DNA of 64,000 nucleotides from Mycolicibacterium flavescens (GTDB lineage Bacteria; Actinomycetota; Actinomycetes; Mycobacteriales; Mycobacteriaceae), in the NCBI RefSeq assembly GCF_001722335.1, contig NZ_MIHA01000023.1:1-64000 (forward strand), given 5' to 3'. Each line of letters begins with the position of its first letter. Positions within the stretch are counted from its first letter, which is position 1. Below the pieces are notes generated by a model. It worked only from the letters and a program-made list of their open reading frames with translations, was not told the DNA's origin and did no database searches. Positions 54,207-63,156 of this stretch are shown here, in pieces. A program made the translations under genes and the position numbers.

Positions 54207-55772
54207 ATGCAAAGGCGTGGTCAGCTGCTCCGGGTCCTGAGCCTGGCGACCGCCGCGGTGGTCGTCGCGGCCTGCTCACCCGGGCTGGCCGCCAACCCGC
54301 GGTTCGCCACCAACTCAGGTGCCGGCGCCCAGGGCGAGCCGCCGCCCACCCCGGAGGCCGGCGGTCCCCCGCCGATCGAGGCGCCCAAGAACGACCTGTC
54401 GTGGCGCGAGTGCACCTCGCGGGTGTTCGCCGACGCGTCGGTGCCGGCGCCGGCCGGTGTGACGCTCGACTGCGCCAGCTACGACGCCGACCTCGACCCG
54501 ATCGGCGGCGCGTCCGGCTCGGTCAGCATCGGCGTGGTCCGCGCCCGCGGCCCGCAGACCCCCGAAGACGCCGGCCCGCTGGTGATGACCACCGGCACCG
54601 ACCTGCCCTCGTCGCTGCAGCTGCCCGTGTGGTTGTCCCGCTCGGGCGCCGACATGCTCAACACCCGCCCGATCGTCGCGGTCGACCGCCGCGGCCTCGG
54701 CATGTCCGGCGCCCTGGACTGCCGCGACCTGTTCGACCGCCAGGAGATGCTCGACCAGGCCCAGTTCCAGTCCGGTGACGACCCGGTGGCCAACCTCGGC
54801 GCGATCGTGCAGACCGCGACCACCGACTGCACCGACACCATCGCCCCCGGCGACTCGGCCTACGACAACTCCCACGCCGCCGAGGACCTCGAGCGGCTGC
54901 GCAGCACCTGGGACGTCCCGACGTTGGCGCTGCTCGGAATCGGCAACGGCGCGCAGGTCGCGCTGGCCTACGCGGGCTCGCACCCCAACAAGGTCTCGCG
55001 CCTGGTGCTCGACTCGCCGCTGCCGCTGGGCATCGCCGCCGAAGCCGCGATGGAGCAGCGGGTCAAGGGCGAACAGGCCGCGCTCGACGCGTGGTCGGCA
55101 CAGTGCGCGGCGACCAACTGCCCACTGGCGCCGGACGCCAAGGGCGCCGTCGACGCGCTGCTGTCGGCCGCGCGGGAGGGCCGCGGCCCCAACGGCGCGG
55201 CCGTGGCCACCGTCGCCAACGCGATCTCGACCGCACTGGCCTACCCGCGCGGGGACCGCGTAGCGTCGGGCAACACACTGGCCGGCGCGATCGCCGCCGC
55301 GCGCGGTGGGGACACCGGCCAGTTCACCGAGTTGATCACCCGGGCCGAAACCCTGCGCAACACCGACGGTCAATTCGTCAACGGCTGCAGCGACTCGCTG
55401 AACCGGCCCACCCCTAACCGGGTCCGCGAACTCGTCGTCGCCTGGGACAAGCTGTACCCGCAGTTCGGCACCGTCGGCGCGCTGAACCTGGTCGACTGCC
55501 TCAACTGGCCCAGCGGCACCCCGCCCGAGGAACCCAAGAACCTCAAGATCCCGGTGCTGCTGCTGGGCACCCAGAACGACCCGATCGTCGGCAACGAAGG
55601 TGTCGCCGCAGTGGCCGCCACCGCGATCAACGCCGGTTCGGCCAACCGGCGGGTGATGTGGCAGGGCATCGGGCACGGCGCGTCGGTCTACTCGCCGTGC
55701 GCACTGCCGCCGGTGCTCGGATACCTCGACAGCGGCAAACTGCCCGAGACTGACACGTTCTGCCCGGCCTGA
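54207..55772 (+). CDS. Exported lipoprotein with alpha/beta-hydrolase fold (Rv2672-like), nucleophile Ser absent
   Basis: A 521-residue protein. Lipoprotein signal MQRRGQLLRVLSLATAAVVV with lipobox VAAC (Cys23), a Pro-rich linker, then a TAP/tripeptidyl-peptidase-type hydrolase fold: AVDRRGLGMSG, DLERLRSTWDVPTLALLGIGNGAQVALAYAGSHP, C-terminal IPVLLLGTQNDPIVGNEG and WQGIGHGASVYSPC (Asp and His in place). The elbow reads GIGNGA, with N247 where GxSxG has serine, so normal serine-peptidase chemistry is unlikely. Six or more cysteines suggest disulfides. ATG 54207. Located between ribD-like and aftC genes. Confidence 0.85.
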   Translation: MQRRGQLLRVLSLATAAVVVAACSPGLAANPRFATNSGAGAQGEPPPTPEAGGPPPIEAPKNDLSWRECTSRVFADASVPAPAGVTLDCASYDADLDPIGGASGSVSIGVVRARGPQTPEDAGPLVMTTGTDLPSSLQLPVWLSRSGADMLNTRPIVAVDRRGLGMSGALDCRDLFDRQEMLDQAQFQSGDDPVANLGAIVQTATTDCTDTIAPGDSAYDNSHAAEDLERLRSTWDVPTLALLGIGNGAQVALAYAGSHPNKVSRLVLDSPLPLGIAAEAAMEQRVKGEQAALDAWSAQCAATNCPLAPDAKGAVDALLSAAREGRGPNGAAVATVANAISTALAYPRGDRVASGNTLAGAIAAARGGDTGQFTELITRAETLRNTDGQFVNGCSDSLNRPTPNRVRELVVAWDKLYPQFGTVGALNLVDCLNWPSGTPPEEPKNLKIPVLLLGTQNDPIVGNEGVAAVAATAINAGSANRRVMWQGIGHGASVYSPCALPPVLGYLDSGKLPETDTFCPA

Positions 55773-55805
55773 CGGCCGATGTCCGAGGTCGGGTAGCGTG
55801 CGGGC

Positions 55806-57116
55806 GTGCGCGATCTTGTGACCAGATCACTTGCGACGGCTTTCCGGCCCAGGACGTCCCCGCCCGACGTGGCGACGGTGTTGAAGCTGATCCTGTGGCC
55901 ACTGGCGATCTTGTTCATCATCCACCGCAGCTACGTGCTCGCCACCAACGGCTACATCACCGACGACTACGGACCGGTCTACCGCGCGGTCGTCAACTTC
56001 AAGATGGGCTGGGACATCTACAACGAGCACTTCAACCACGTCGACCCGCACTATCTGTATCCCCCCGGCGGCACCCTGCTGATGGCGCCGTTCGGCTACC
56101 TGCCCGTCGAGGCATCGCGGTACTGGTTCATCACGTTCAACACGATCGCGATCGTGCTGGCCGCCTACTTTTTGATCCGGCTGTTCGGTTTCGACCACCG
56201 CTCGGTGGCGCTGCCCGCACTGCTGGCCGCGATGTTCTGCACCGAAAGCGTGATCAACACACTGGTTTTCGGCAACATCAACGGCTGCATCCTGCTGGCC
56301 GAGGTGTTGTTCTTCCGGTGGCTGCTCGACGGCAACCGCCAGCACGAATGGCTGGCCGGTGCGGCGATCGGTCTGACGCTGGTGGTCAAACCCATCTTGG
56401 CCCCACTGTTGTTGTTGCCGTTGCTCAACCGGCAGTGGCGGCCGTTCGTCGGCGCATTCGCGGTGCCGCTGGTGTTCAACATCGCGGCGTGGCCGCTGAT
56501 CAGCGACCCGATGAACTTCATCACCCGCACCGTGCCCTACATCATGACCACCCGCGACTACTTCAACAGTTCCATCGCGGGCAACGGCATCTATTACGGG
56601 CTGCCGACGTGGCTGATCCTGGTGCTGCGCATAGGTTTTGCGCTGCTCGCGGCCTACACGCTGTACCTGCTGTACAAGTACTACCGCACCCGCGACCCGC
56701 TGTTCTGGATGATGACGTCGTCCGGCGTGCTGCTCATCACGTCGTTCCTGGTGCTCTCGCTGGGCCAGGGCTACTACTCGATGATGTTGTTCCCGTTCCT
56801 GATGACGGTGGTGCTGAGGAACTCGGTGCTGCGCAATTGGCCTGCGTGGCTGGCGATCTACGGGTTCATGAGCGCCGACCGGTGGCTGCTCGGCCACTGG
56901 CCGAGCACCGGCCGGTTCCTGGAGTACATGAAGTTCACCTACGGCTGGAGCCTGATGCTCATCGTGGTGTTCTCGGTGCTGTACTTCCGGTATCTCGACG
57001 CCAAGGCCGACGGCCGCCTCGACGAGGGCATCGACCCGGTGTGGCTGAAGACCGGCGGATCGAAGACCACGGAACCGGAGCCGCCGGCCAAGCCGGTCGC
57101 GCCACCGATCAGCTGA
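55806..57116 (+). CDS. aftC: Alpha-(1->3)-arabinofuranosyltransferase AftC
   Basis: A 436-residue polytopic GT-C glycosyltransferase that adds 1,3-branching arabinofuranose from decaprenyl-phosphoryl-arabinose to arabinogalactan and lipoarabinomannan on the outer face of the membrane. About ten transmembrane helices; the first outside loop holds the acidic pair in NGYITDDYGPVY, followed by HYLYPPGGTLLMAPFGYLP and VFGNINGCILLAEVLFF. The C-terminal tail is Pro/charged. GTG start. msrB follows after 19 nt. The same position as Rv2673 supports the assignment. Confidence 0.92.
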   Translation: MRDLVTRSLATAFRPRTSPPDVATVLKLILWPLAILFIIHRSYVLATNGYITDDYGPVYRAVVNFKMGWDIYNEHFNHVDPHYLYPPGGTLLMAPFGYLPVEASRYWFITFNTIAIVLAAYFLIRLFGFDHRSVALPALLAAMFCTESVINTLVFGNINGCILLAEVLFFRWLLDGNRQHEWLAGAAIGLTLVVKPILAPLLLLPLLNRQWRPFVGAFAVPLVFNIAAWPLISDPMNFITRTVPYIMTTRDYFNSSIAGNGIYYGLPTWLILVLRIGFALLAAYTLYLLYKYYRTRDPLFWMMTSSGVLLITSFLVLSLGQGYYSMMLFPFLMTVVLRNSVLRNWPAWLAIYGFMSADRWLLGHWPSTGRFLEYMKFTYGWSLMLIVVFSVLYFRYLDAKADGRLDEGIDPVWLKTGGSKTTEPEPPAKPVAPPIS

Positions 57117-57135
57117 CGGCTAGTAGCGTGGAGTC

Positions 57136-57549
57136 ATGACCATTCCGGCTCCCAAACTGCAGCTGACCGACGACGAATGGCGCCAGAAGCTGAGCCCCGA
57201 GGAGTTCCACGTCCTGCGCCAGGCCGGCACCGAGCGTCCCTTCACCGGCGAGTACACCGACACCAAGACCGAGGGCGTCTACGAGTGCCGCGCCTGCGGT
57301 GCCGAACTGTTCCGCAGCAGCGAGAAGTTCGAATCGCACTGCGGCTGGCCGTCGTTCTTCGATCCGGCGGACTCCGACGCGGTGATCCTGCGCGCCGACG
57401 ATTCGCTGGGGATGCGCCGCGTCGAGGTGCTGTGCGCCAACTGCCACAGCCACCTCGGCCACGTCTTCGAAGGCGAGGGTTATCCCACCCCGACCGACCA
57501 GCGCTACTGCATCAACTCGATCTCGCTGCGGCTCAAGCCGACCTCCTGA
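57136..57549 (+). CDS. msrB: Peptide methionine (R)-S-oxide reductase MsrB
   Basis: A 137-residue repair enzyme reducing methionine-R-sulfoxide in proteins. Zinc ligands C51/C54 (ECRACGAELF) and C100/C103 (LCANCHSHLGHVF), the SHCGWPSFF segment, and the catalytic cysteine in RYCINSISL (C125) are all present. No second resolving cysteine in the usual place is obvious. ATG 57136. Confidence 0.95.
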   Translation: MTIPAPKLQLTDDEWRQKLSPEEFHVLRQAGTERPFTGEYTDTKTEGVYECRACGAELFRSSEKFESHCGWPSFFDPADSDAVILRADDSLGMRRVEVLCANCHSHLGHVFEGEGYPTPTDQRYCINSISLRLKPTS

Positions 57550-57592
57550 CGCGAACGCGACGCCAGGCCTGGCGCAGACGCGGCGCGCGCAT

Positions 57593-57904
57593 CTAGCCGG
57601 GGTAGACCGCGAACTCGGTGCCGCCTTCGACCTCGGTGACGCACTGGAACAGCAGCGGCGCCGTCGTCGCGGTGCCCGAGTAGCACGTGAACGGGCCGAT
57701 CTCCTGGTACTTGTCGCCGTTGACGTCGTAGCGCACGGCGTAATCCGACGCGGTGATGCAGTCGATGTCGCCGGCGAGGATGTCGATGGTCTGACCGAAC
57801 CGCGGCGCGCACCGCTCACTGTCGGGTGTCTGAGCGACGGCGGTCGGTGCGGCCCCCAGCGCGCCGACCGTCAGCGCCGCCGCGAGCAAAGCCTGATTTC
57901 TCAT
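57593..57904 (-). CDS. Small secreted hypothetical protein
   Basis: A 103-residue protein with a signal peptide (MRNQALLAAALTVGALGAAP through TAVAQ, cleaved near residue 25). The 78-residue mature part has four cysteines (ERCAPRFGQ, DIDCITASDY, FTCYSGTA, FQCVTEVEGG), likely two disulfides. No family named. Convergent with msrB. Confidence 0.7.
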   Translation of the reverse strand: MRNQALLAAALTVGALGAAPTAVAQTPDSERCAPRFGQTIDILAGDIDCITASDYAVRYDVNGDKYQEIGPFTCYSGTATTAPLLFQCVTEVEGGTEFAVYPG

Positions 57905-57968
57905 CGACCCATCATGACGGACCGAAGCCCCGTGCGGGGCTAACTCCGAGTGCGCCGCGCGGGCCGAC

Positions 57969-58664
57969 TCAGGGCAGGCGTTCGATCAGCTGCTCGGCGC
58001 TGATCCGCGGCCCGGTGAAGAACGGCGTCTCCTCGCGCACATGCCGCCGGGCGTCGGTGGCCCGCAGATCCCGCATCAGGTCCACGATGCGGTGCAGTTC
58101 GGGCGCCTCGAACGCCAGGATCCACTCGTAGTCACCGAGCGCGAACGCCGGCACCGTGTTGGCCCGCACGTCCTTGTAGCCGCGGGCGGCCATACCGTGC
58201 TCGGAGAGCATCCGGCGGCGCTCCTCGTCGGGCAGCAGATACCACTCCAGCGACCGCACGAACGGATACACGCAGATGTAGTTGCCCGGCTCTTCACCGG
58301 CCAGGAACGCCGGGATGTGGCTCTTGTTGAACTCCGCGGGCCGGTGCAGCGCCACGTTGCTCCACACCGGGTTGGTGGCGCGGCCCAGCGTGGTGGTGCG
58401 GCGGAAGTCGGCGTAGGTGGCCTGCAACGCTTCGACGTTGTCGGCGTGCGTCCAGATCATGAAGTCGGCGTCGGCGCGCATGCCGGCGATGTCGTAGAGG
58501 CCGCGCACCACGACGCCGCGCTCCTCCTGCTGCTTGAGGAACGTCGCGGTCTCGTCGACGAGCGCCGCGCGGTCCTCGCCGAGCTCACCCGGACGCACCG
58601 AGAACACCGAGAACATCAGGTAGCGAATGGTGGAGTTGAGCGCGTCGAAGTCGAGTTTGGCCAT
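57969..58664 (-). CDS. hemQ: Coproheme decarboxylase HemQ
   Basis: A 231-residue chlorite-dismutase-like protein that decarboxylates coproheme to haem b, the last step of the coproporphyrin pathway used by Actinobacteria and Firmicutes. The catalytic tyrosine is in [11 protein letters not shown] (Y133) and the haem-ligand histidine in [15 protein letters not shown] (H156). [21 protein letters not shown] is also family-typical. It follows hemY by 4 nt within hemE-hemY-hemQ. Confidence 0.95.
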   Translation of the reverse strand: MAKLDFDALNSTIRYLMFSVFSVRPGELGEDRAALVDETATFLKQQEERGVVVRGLYDIAGMRADADFMIWTHADNVEALQATYADFRRTTTLGRATNPVWSNVALHRPAEFNKSHIPAFLAGEEPGNYICVYPFVRSLEWYLLPDEERRRMLSEHGMAARGYKDVRANTVPAFALGDYEWILAFEAPELHRIVDLMRDLRATDARRHVREETPFFTGPRISAEQLIERLP

Positions 58665-58668
58665 GTCT

Positions 58669-60027
58669 CTATCGTGCCACGCGCGAGGTCAGCAGCGACG
58701 CCGCAGCCCGGGTGGCTGACGCCACACACGCGGGCACCCCGATGCCGTCGAGGAAACCGCCGGCCGCCGCGATCGTCGGCGGCAACCCCGCGCGCAACTC
58801 GGCGATCAGCTCGCCGTGGCCGGGGCCGTACTGCGGCATCGTGTCGATCCACCGCTGCACGTGGCAGTCGACCGGTTCGGTGCGCACCCCGAACAGCGTC
58901 GCCAGATCCTGCGCGGCCCAGCCCAGCAGGTCCTCGTCGCCCGCGCTGCGGGCCAGGTTGTCGCCGAACCGGCCGAACGACAGCCGCACCAGTTCGACGT
59001 TGCCGCGCGGACCCCATTTGCGCGACGTCAGCGTCACCGCCTTGGCATGCAGCCGCCGCTCCCCCGTCGCGACCAGCACACCGGACTGCTGCGGCAGCGG
59101 GGTGCCGCCGGGCAGCGCCAGCGCCACCAGCGCCGTCGAGGCGACCGGGATGCGGCGCGCGGCAGCCGCCGTGCGCGGGGCCACCTCGGCGACCATGCGC
59201 GCCAGCACCGGGGCCGGCACCGCCAGCACCACCGCGTCGGCGTGGTGGGCGACGCCCTCGTCGTCGATCAGGTCCCACCCGGCGCCCGAGCGCACCACGC
59301 GGTCGACGCCGACCTGCGTCCAGCGCGCGCCGGCGCGGCGGATCAGTTCGTTAACCAGGACGGTGTAGCCGCCGTCGACGGCCCCGAACACCGACCCCGT
59401 CACCGGGGGCGGCACCGCTTCGCGGACGGCGTCGGTCAGGCTCGGCGCCCCGCGGTCGAGGACCGTGGCCAGCGTCGGCACCGCCGAGCGCACCCCGATC
59501 GTCGCCGCCGACCCCGCGTAGACCCCGGCCAGCATCGGCTCCACCGAGCGGGCGACCACCTGCTCACCGAAACGGTCACCGACCAGCTCGGCCACCGACG
59601 GGTCGGCGCCGGGGTGCCAGCGGAACGGGCGGTTGCGCTCGTCGCGCATACGCGCGATCGTCGGGTCGTCGACGAGGCCGGCCAGCGCCGACGGCTGCGC
59701 CGGTATGCCCTGCAGGGTGCCCGCCGGCAGCGGGTGCAGCCGGTCACCGCTGTAGATCAGCGGCCGTGCGCCGGTGGTGCCGACCTGCCGGTGCGCCAGC
59801 CCGAGCTCGGCGAGCAGGGCGGGCAGTTCGGGCCGGCGCGCGACGAAGGCTTCCGCGCCGACGTCCATCGACTGTCCGCCGATCCGCTCCGTGCGCAGCG
59901 CGCCGCCCAGCCGGTCGGCGGGGTCGAACAGCGTGATCGTGGCGCCGGGCCCGGCGGCGACGCGCAGCCGGTAGGCGGCCACCAGACCGGAGATCCCACC
60001 GCCGACCACGCAGTACGCCGGGCTCAC
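58669..60027 (-). CDS. hemY: Coproporphyrinogen III oxidase (HemY/CgoX type)
   Basis: A 452-residue FAD enzyme. The N-terminal dinucleotide motif is [17 protein letters not shown], followed by [20 protein letters not shown] and the C-terminal FAD motif ([41 protein letters not shown]). In this pathway it oxidises coproporphyrinogen III to coproporphyrin III; older annotation calls it protoporphyrinogen oxidase. A 4-nt overlap with hemE and a 4-nt gap to hemQ indicate one operon. Confidence 0.93.
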   Translation of the reverse strand: MSPAYCVVGGGISGLVAAYRLRVAAGPGATITLFDPADRLGGALRTERIGGQSMDVGAEAFVARRPELPALLAELGLAHRQVGTTGARPLIYSGDRLHPLPAGTLQGIPAQPSALAGLVDDPTIARMRDERNRPFRWHPGADPSVAELVGDRFGEQVVARSVEPMLAGVYAGSAATIGVRSAVPTLATVLDRGAPSLTDAVREAVPPPVTGSVFGAVDGGYTVLVNELIRRAGARWTQVGVDRVVRSGAGWDLIDDEGVAHHADAVVLAVPAPVLARMVAEVAPRTAAAARRIPVASTALVALALPGGTPLPQQSGVLVATGERRLHAKAVTLTSRKWGPRGNVELVRLSFGRFGDNLARSAGDEDLLGWAAQDLATLFGVRTEPVDCHVQRWIDTMPQYGPGHGELIAELRAGLPPTIAAAGGFLDGIGVPACVASATRAAASLLTSRVAR

Positions 60028-61106
60028 AGCGAGTGCACCAACCTCACCACCTCGGTGATCACCTCGGGATCGGTGCCGGGCAGCACGCCGTGGCCGAGGT
60101 TGAAGACATGCCCTGTGGCCCCGGCGTCGACGGCGCGCCGACCGTCCTCGACGACGGTGCGCGCGGCCTGCTCGGCCACCGGGTAGCCGGCCAGCAGCAC
60201 CACCGGGTCGAGGTTGCCCTGCAGTGCGGTGCCGGGCACCACCCGCGTGGCGGCGTCGGGCAGCGACGTGCGCCAGTCGACGCCGACGACGGCCGGGGCG
60301 CCGTGACCCGACGCGGCCTGCGACATCGCGCCCAGCAGTTCGGCGGTGCCCACCCCGAAGTGCGTCATCGGCACCCCGGCGGCGGCCAACGTCTCGAACA
60401 CCCGGGTGCTGTGCGGAAGCACGTATTTGCGGTAGTCGACCAGCGACAGCGTGCCGGCCCAGGAATCGAACACCTGGATGGCGTCGACGCCCGCGTCGAC
60501 CTGCATCTGCAGGAACCCGATCGTGACGTCGGTCAGCGCCGACATCAGCGCGTGCCAGGTGTCGGTGTCGCCGAGCATCATCGCCTTGGTGCGTTCGTGG
60601 TTGCGGCTCGGACCACCTTCGATCAGGTAGGACGCCAGCGTGAAGGGTGCGCCGGCGAACCCGATCAACGGCACGTCGCCGAGCTCGGTGACCAACGTGG
60701 AAACGGCCTCGGCGACCGGGGCGACCTGTTGGGGCTCAAGGGGTTTGACCGCGGCGACGTCGGCGGCCGTGCGGATCGGGTTTTCGATCACCGGGCCGAC
60801 GTCGGGCACGATGTCCAGCGCGATGCCCGACGCCCGCAGCGGCACCACGATGTCGGAGAACAGGATCGCGGCGTCCACGCCGTGCCTGCGCACCGGTTGC
60901 AGCGTGATCTCGGTGATGAGTTCGGCGTCGAAACAGGCCTGCATCATCGTGTTCTTGGCGCGCAGGGCGCGGTACTCGGGCAGCGATCGGCCGGCCTGGC
61001 GCATGAACCACACGGGCACGCGACTGGGTTTGCGGCCGCTCGCGGCGGCCAGGTACGGCGACTCGGGCAGCTCACGGCGGTTGTTCATCGCTTTCAATGC
61101 TGCCAT
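60024..61106 (-). CDS. hemE: Uroporphyrinogen decarboxylase
   Basis: About 360 residues. It removes four carboxyl groups from uroporphyrinogen III to give coproporphyrinogen III. Signatures: [34 protein letters not shown] (substrate aspartate), [38 protein letters not shown], and [11 protein letters not shown] near the C terminus. Two close ATGs (61106 and 61088) are possible; neither has a good ribosome site, and 61088 gives a better match to known N termini. First gene of hemE-hemY-hemQ; divergent from DUF3000. Confidence 0.95.
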   Translation of the reverse strand: MAALKAMNNRRELPESPYLAAASGRKPSRVPVWFMRQAGRSLPEYRALRAKNTMMQACFDAELITEITLQPVRRHGVDAAILFSDIVVPLRASGIALDIVPDVGPVIENPIRTAADVAAVKPLEPQQVAPVAEAVSTLVTELGDVPLIGFAGAPFTLASYLIEGGPSRNHERTKAMMLGDTDTWHALMSALTDVTIGFLQMQVDAGVDAIQVFDSWAGTLSLVDYRKYVLPHSTRVFETLAAAGVPMTHFGVGTAELLGAMSQAASGHGAPAVVGVDWRTSLPDAATRVVPGTALQGNLDPVVLLAGYPVAEQAARTVVEDGRRAVDAGATGHVFNLGHGVLPGTDPEVITEVVRLVHSL

Positions 61107-61207
61107 GCGAGCGCCGGGGAGTAGCCCTCGCCTCGACGGACGGGTTGCTCGGCCAGATCGGCGCGCCATGCGCACAGACCTGCTCAGATGGTCTAGCGTC
61201 AATCGTC

Positions 61208-61789
61208 GTGACCACCGCCGAACCGGCCCAGTTCCGTGAAGCGGTGGCGGCGATGAATGCCACCACCGTGCGACCGGAGATCGAGCTGGGCCCGATCCGC
61301 CCGCCGCAGCGGCTGGCACCGTTCAGCTACGCGCTGGGCGCCGAGGTCCGCCACCCCGAGACGGCAATCGTGCCGGAGCGCTCCGAAGGCGACGCGTTCG
61401 GCCGGCTGATCCTGCTGCACGACCCCGAGGGCGCGGAGGCCTGGGACGGCACGATGCGACTGGTCGCCTACATCCAGGCCGACCTCGATTCCAGCGAGGC
61501 GGTCGACCCGCTGCTGCCCGAGGTCGCGTGGAGTTGGCTCGTCGACGCGCTGGCCCAGCGCGAGGAGCACGTCACCGCGCTCGGTGGGACCGTCACCGCG
61601 ACCACCTCGGTGCGCTACGGCGACATCTCCGGCCCGCCGCGCGCGCATCAACTCGAGCTGCGGGCGTCGTGGACGGCGACGACGCTGGATCTCGGGCCGC
61701 ACGTCGAGGCGTTCTGCGAGGTGCTCGAGCACGCCGCCGGGCTGCCGCCGCAGGGTGTCACCGACCTGAGCTCCCGCACGCGCGCTTGA
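61208..61789 (+). CDS. DUF3000 family protein
   Basis: A 193-residue actinobacterial protein of unknown function: [39 protein letters not shown] opens it and [31 protein letters not shown] is the central conserved part. GTG 61208. The RNase D gene starts 2 nt after its stop, and this pair is conserved in mycobacteria (Rv2680-Rv2681), hinting at a joint role in RNA metabolism. Confidence 0.85.
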   Translation: MTTAEPAQFREAVAAMNATTVRPEIELGPIRPPQRLAPFSYALGAEVRHPETAIVPERSEGDAFGRLILLHDPEGAEAWDGTMRLVAYIQADLDSSEAVDPLLPEVAWSWLVDALAQREEHVTALGGTVTATTSVRYGDISGPPRAHQLELRASWTATTLDLGPHVEAFCEVLEHAAGLPPQGVTDLSSRTRA

Positions 61790-61791
61790 CG

Positions 61792-63108
61792 ATGGTCGAC
61801 GACGAACACGCCGACTCCCCAGAGCTGGCCACCGAAACCGGCGATCCGGCCGAACCCGAGGCCACCCCGCTGCTCGCGCCCCGCGACGGGGTGCCCGATC
61901 TGTCGATCAGCGTCAGCGAGATCCGCCGGGCCGCGGAGTTCCTGGCGTCCGGGCACGGCCCGTTCGCGGTCGACGCCGAGCGGGCGTCGGGCTTCCGCTA
62001 CTCCAACCGCGCCTACCTGATCCAGATCCGGCGTGAGGGCGCCGGCACCGTGCTGATCGACCCGGTCAGCCACGGCGCCGATCCGGTCACCGCGCTGGCG
62101 CCGGTGGCCGAGGTGCTGGCGACCGACGAGTGGGTGCTGCACGCCGCCGACCAGGACCTGCCGTGCCTGGCCGAACTCGGTATCCGGCCGCTGCGGCTCT
62201 ACGACACCGAACTGGCGGGCCGGCTGGCCGGCTACGACAAGGTCAACCTCGCCGCGATGGTCCAGCGGCTGCTGGGGCTGCAGTTGATGAAGGGTCACGG
62301 CGCCGCGGACTGGTCGCAGCGGCCGCTGCCCGACGAATGGCTCAACTACGCGGCGCTCGACGTCGAGGTGCTGATCGATCTACGCAACGCGGTCGCCGCC
62401 GTGCTCGAGGAGCAGGGCAAAACCGACTGGGCGGCACAGGAATTCGAACACCTGCGAACCTTTGAGCCCTCGCCGACCCGCCGGGACCGGTGGCGACGCA
62501 CGTCGGGCATCCACAAGGTCCGCGATCCGCGGGCGCTGGCCGCGGTGCGCGAACTGTGGACCGCCCGCGACCAGATCGCCCAGCGGCGCGACATCGCGCC
62601 GGGCCGGATCCTGCCGGACTCGGCGATCGTCAACGCCGCGACCACCGACCCCGACACGATCGAGAAGCTCACCGCGCTGCCGGTGTTCGGCGGCAACCGC
62701 CAGCGCCGCAGCGCGAAAGTGTGGCTGGACGCGCTGAACCGGGCGCGCACCACCGACGACCCGCCGAAGTCGCAGGAGCCGTCGAACGGACCCCCGCCCG
62801 CGTCAAGGTGGGCCCGGCGCAAACCTGAGGCCGCCGCTCGCCTGGAGGCCGCACGCGCCGCGCTCACCGAAGTGTCGCAACGGGTTTCGGTGCCGACCGA
62901 GAACCTCATCTCCCCCGACGTCGTGCGCCGGCTGTGCTGGGACTGGGAGCTGCGCGCCGACACCGATGACGTCGCCGCGACCGTCGACTCGTTCCTGGCC
63001 GAGGCGCGGGTGCGGCAGTGGCAGCGGGAGTTGACGGTGCCGGTGCTCGCCGAGGCGCTGCGCAACTCCGACGAGTCCTCCGGCGAGTCCTCCGGCGGGC
63101 AGACGTGA
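61792..63108 (+). CDS. RNase D-type 3'-5' exoribonuclease with HRDC domain
   Basis: A 438-residue DEDDy exonuclease. Exo I FAVDAERASG (D61, E63), Exo II VLHAADQDLPCL (D122), Exo III LNYAALDVEVL (Y186, D190). An HRDC domain follows (about 235-310: HKVRDPRALAAVRELWTARDQIAQRRDIAPGRILPDSAI). The remaining C terminus is Arg/Pro-rich then helical. It would trim tRNA precursors or structured RNA. ATG 61792; overlaps no other gene. Confidence 0.9.
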   Translation: MVDDEHADSPELATETGDPAEPEATPLLAPRDGVPDLSISVSEIRRAAEFLASGHGPFAVDAERASGFRYSNRAYLIQIRREGAGTVLIDPVSHGADPVTALAPVAEVLATDEWVLHAADQDLPCLAELGIRPLRLYDTELAGRLAGYDKVNLAAMVQRLLGLQLMKGHGAADWSQRPLPDEWLNYAALDVEVLIDLRNAVAAVLEEQGKTDWAAQEFEHLRTFEPSPTRRDRWRRTSGIHKVRDPRALAAVRELWTARDQIAQRRDIAPGRILPDSAIVNAATTDPDTIEKLTALPVFGGNRQRRSAKVWLDALNRARTTDDPPKSQEPSNGPPPASRWARRKPEAAARLEAARAALTEVSQRVSVPTENLISPDVVRRLCWDWELRADTDDVAATVDSFLAEARVRQWQRELTVPVLAEALRNSDESSGESSGGQT

Positions 63109-63150
63109 AATGCCCTGAAAGTGGCCGAAAATAGGACACTTTGCGACTGC
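63099..63150. terminator. Imperfect stem-loop after the RNase D gene
   Basis: Arms 63099-63115 and 63134-63150 are imperfect inverted repeats (12 of 17 positions), beginning GCAGACG as in the two other GAGCAGACG-type palindromes of the window. It spans the stop of the exonuclease gene and lies 7 nt from the convergent hydrolase stop. Weak but well placed. Confidence 0.4.
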
Positions 63151-63156
63151 TCGGCG

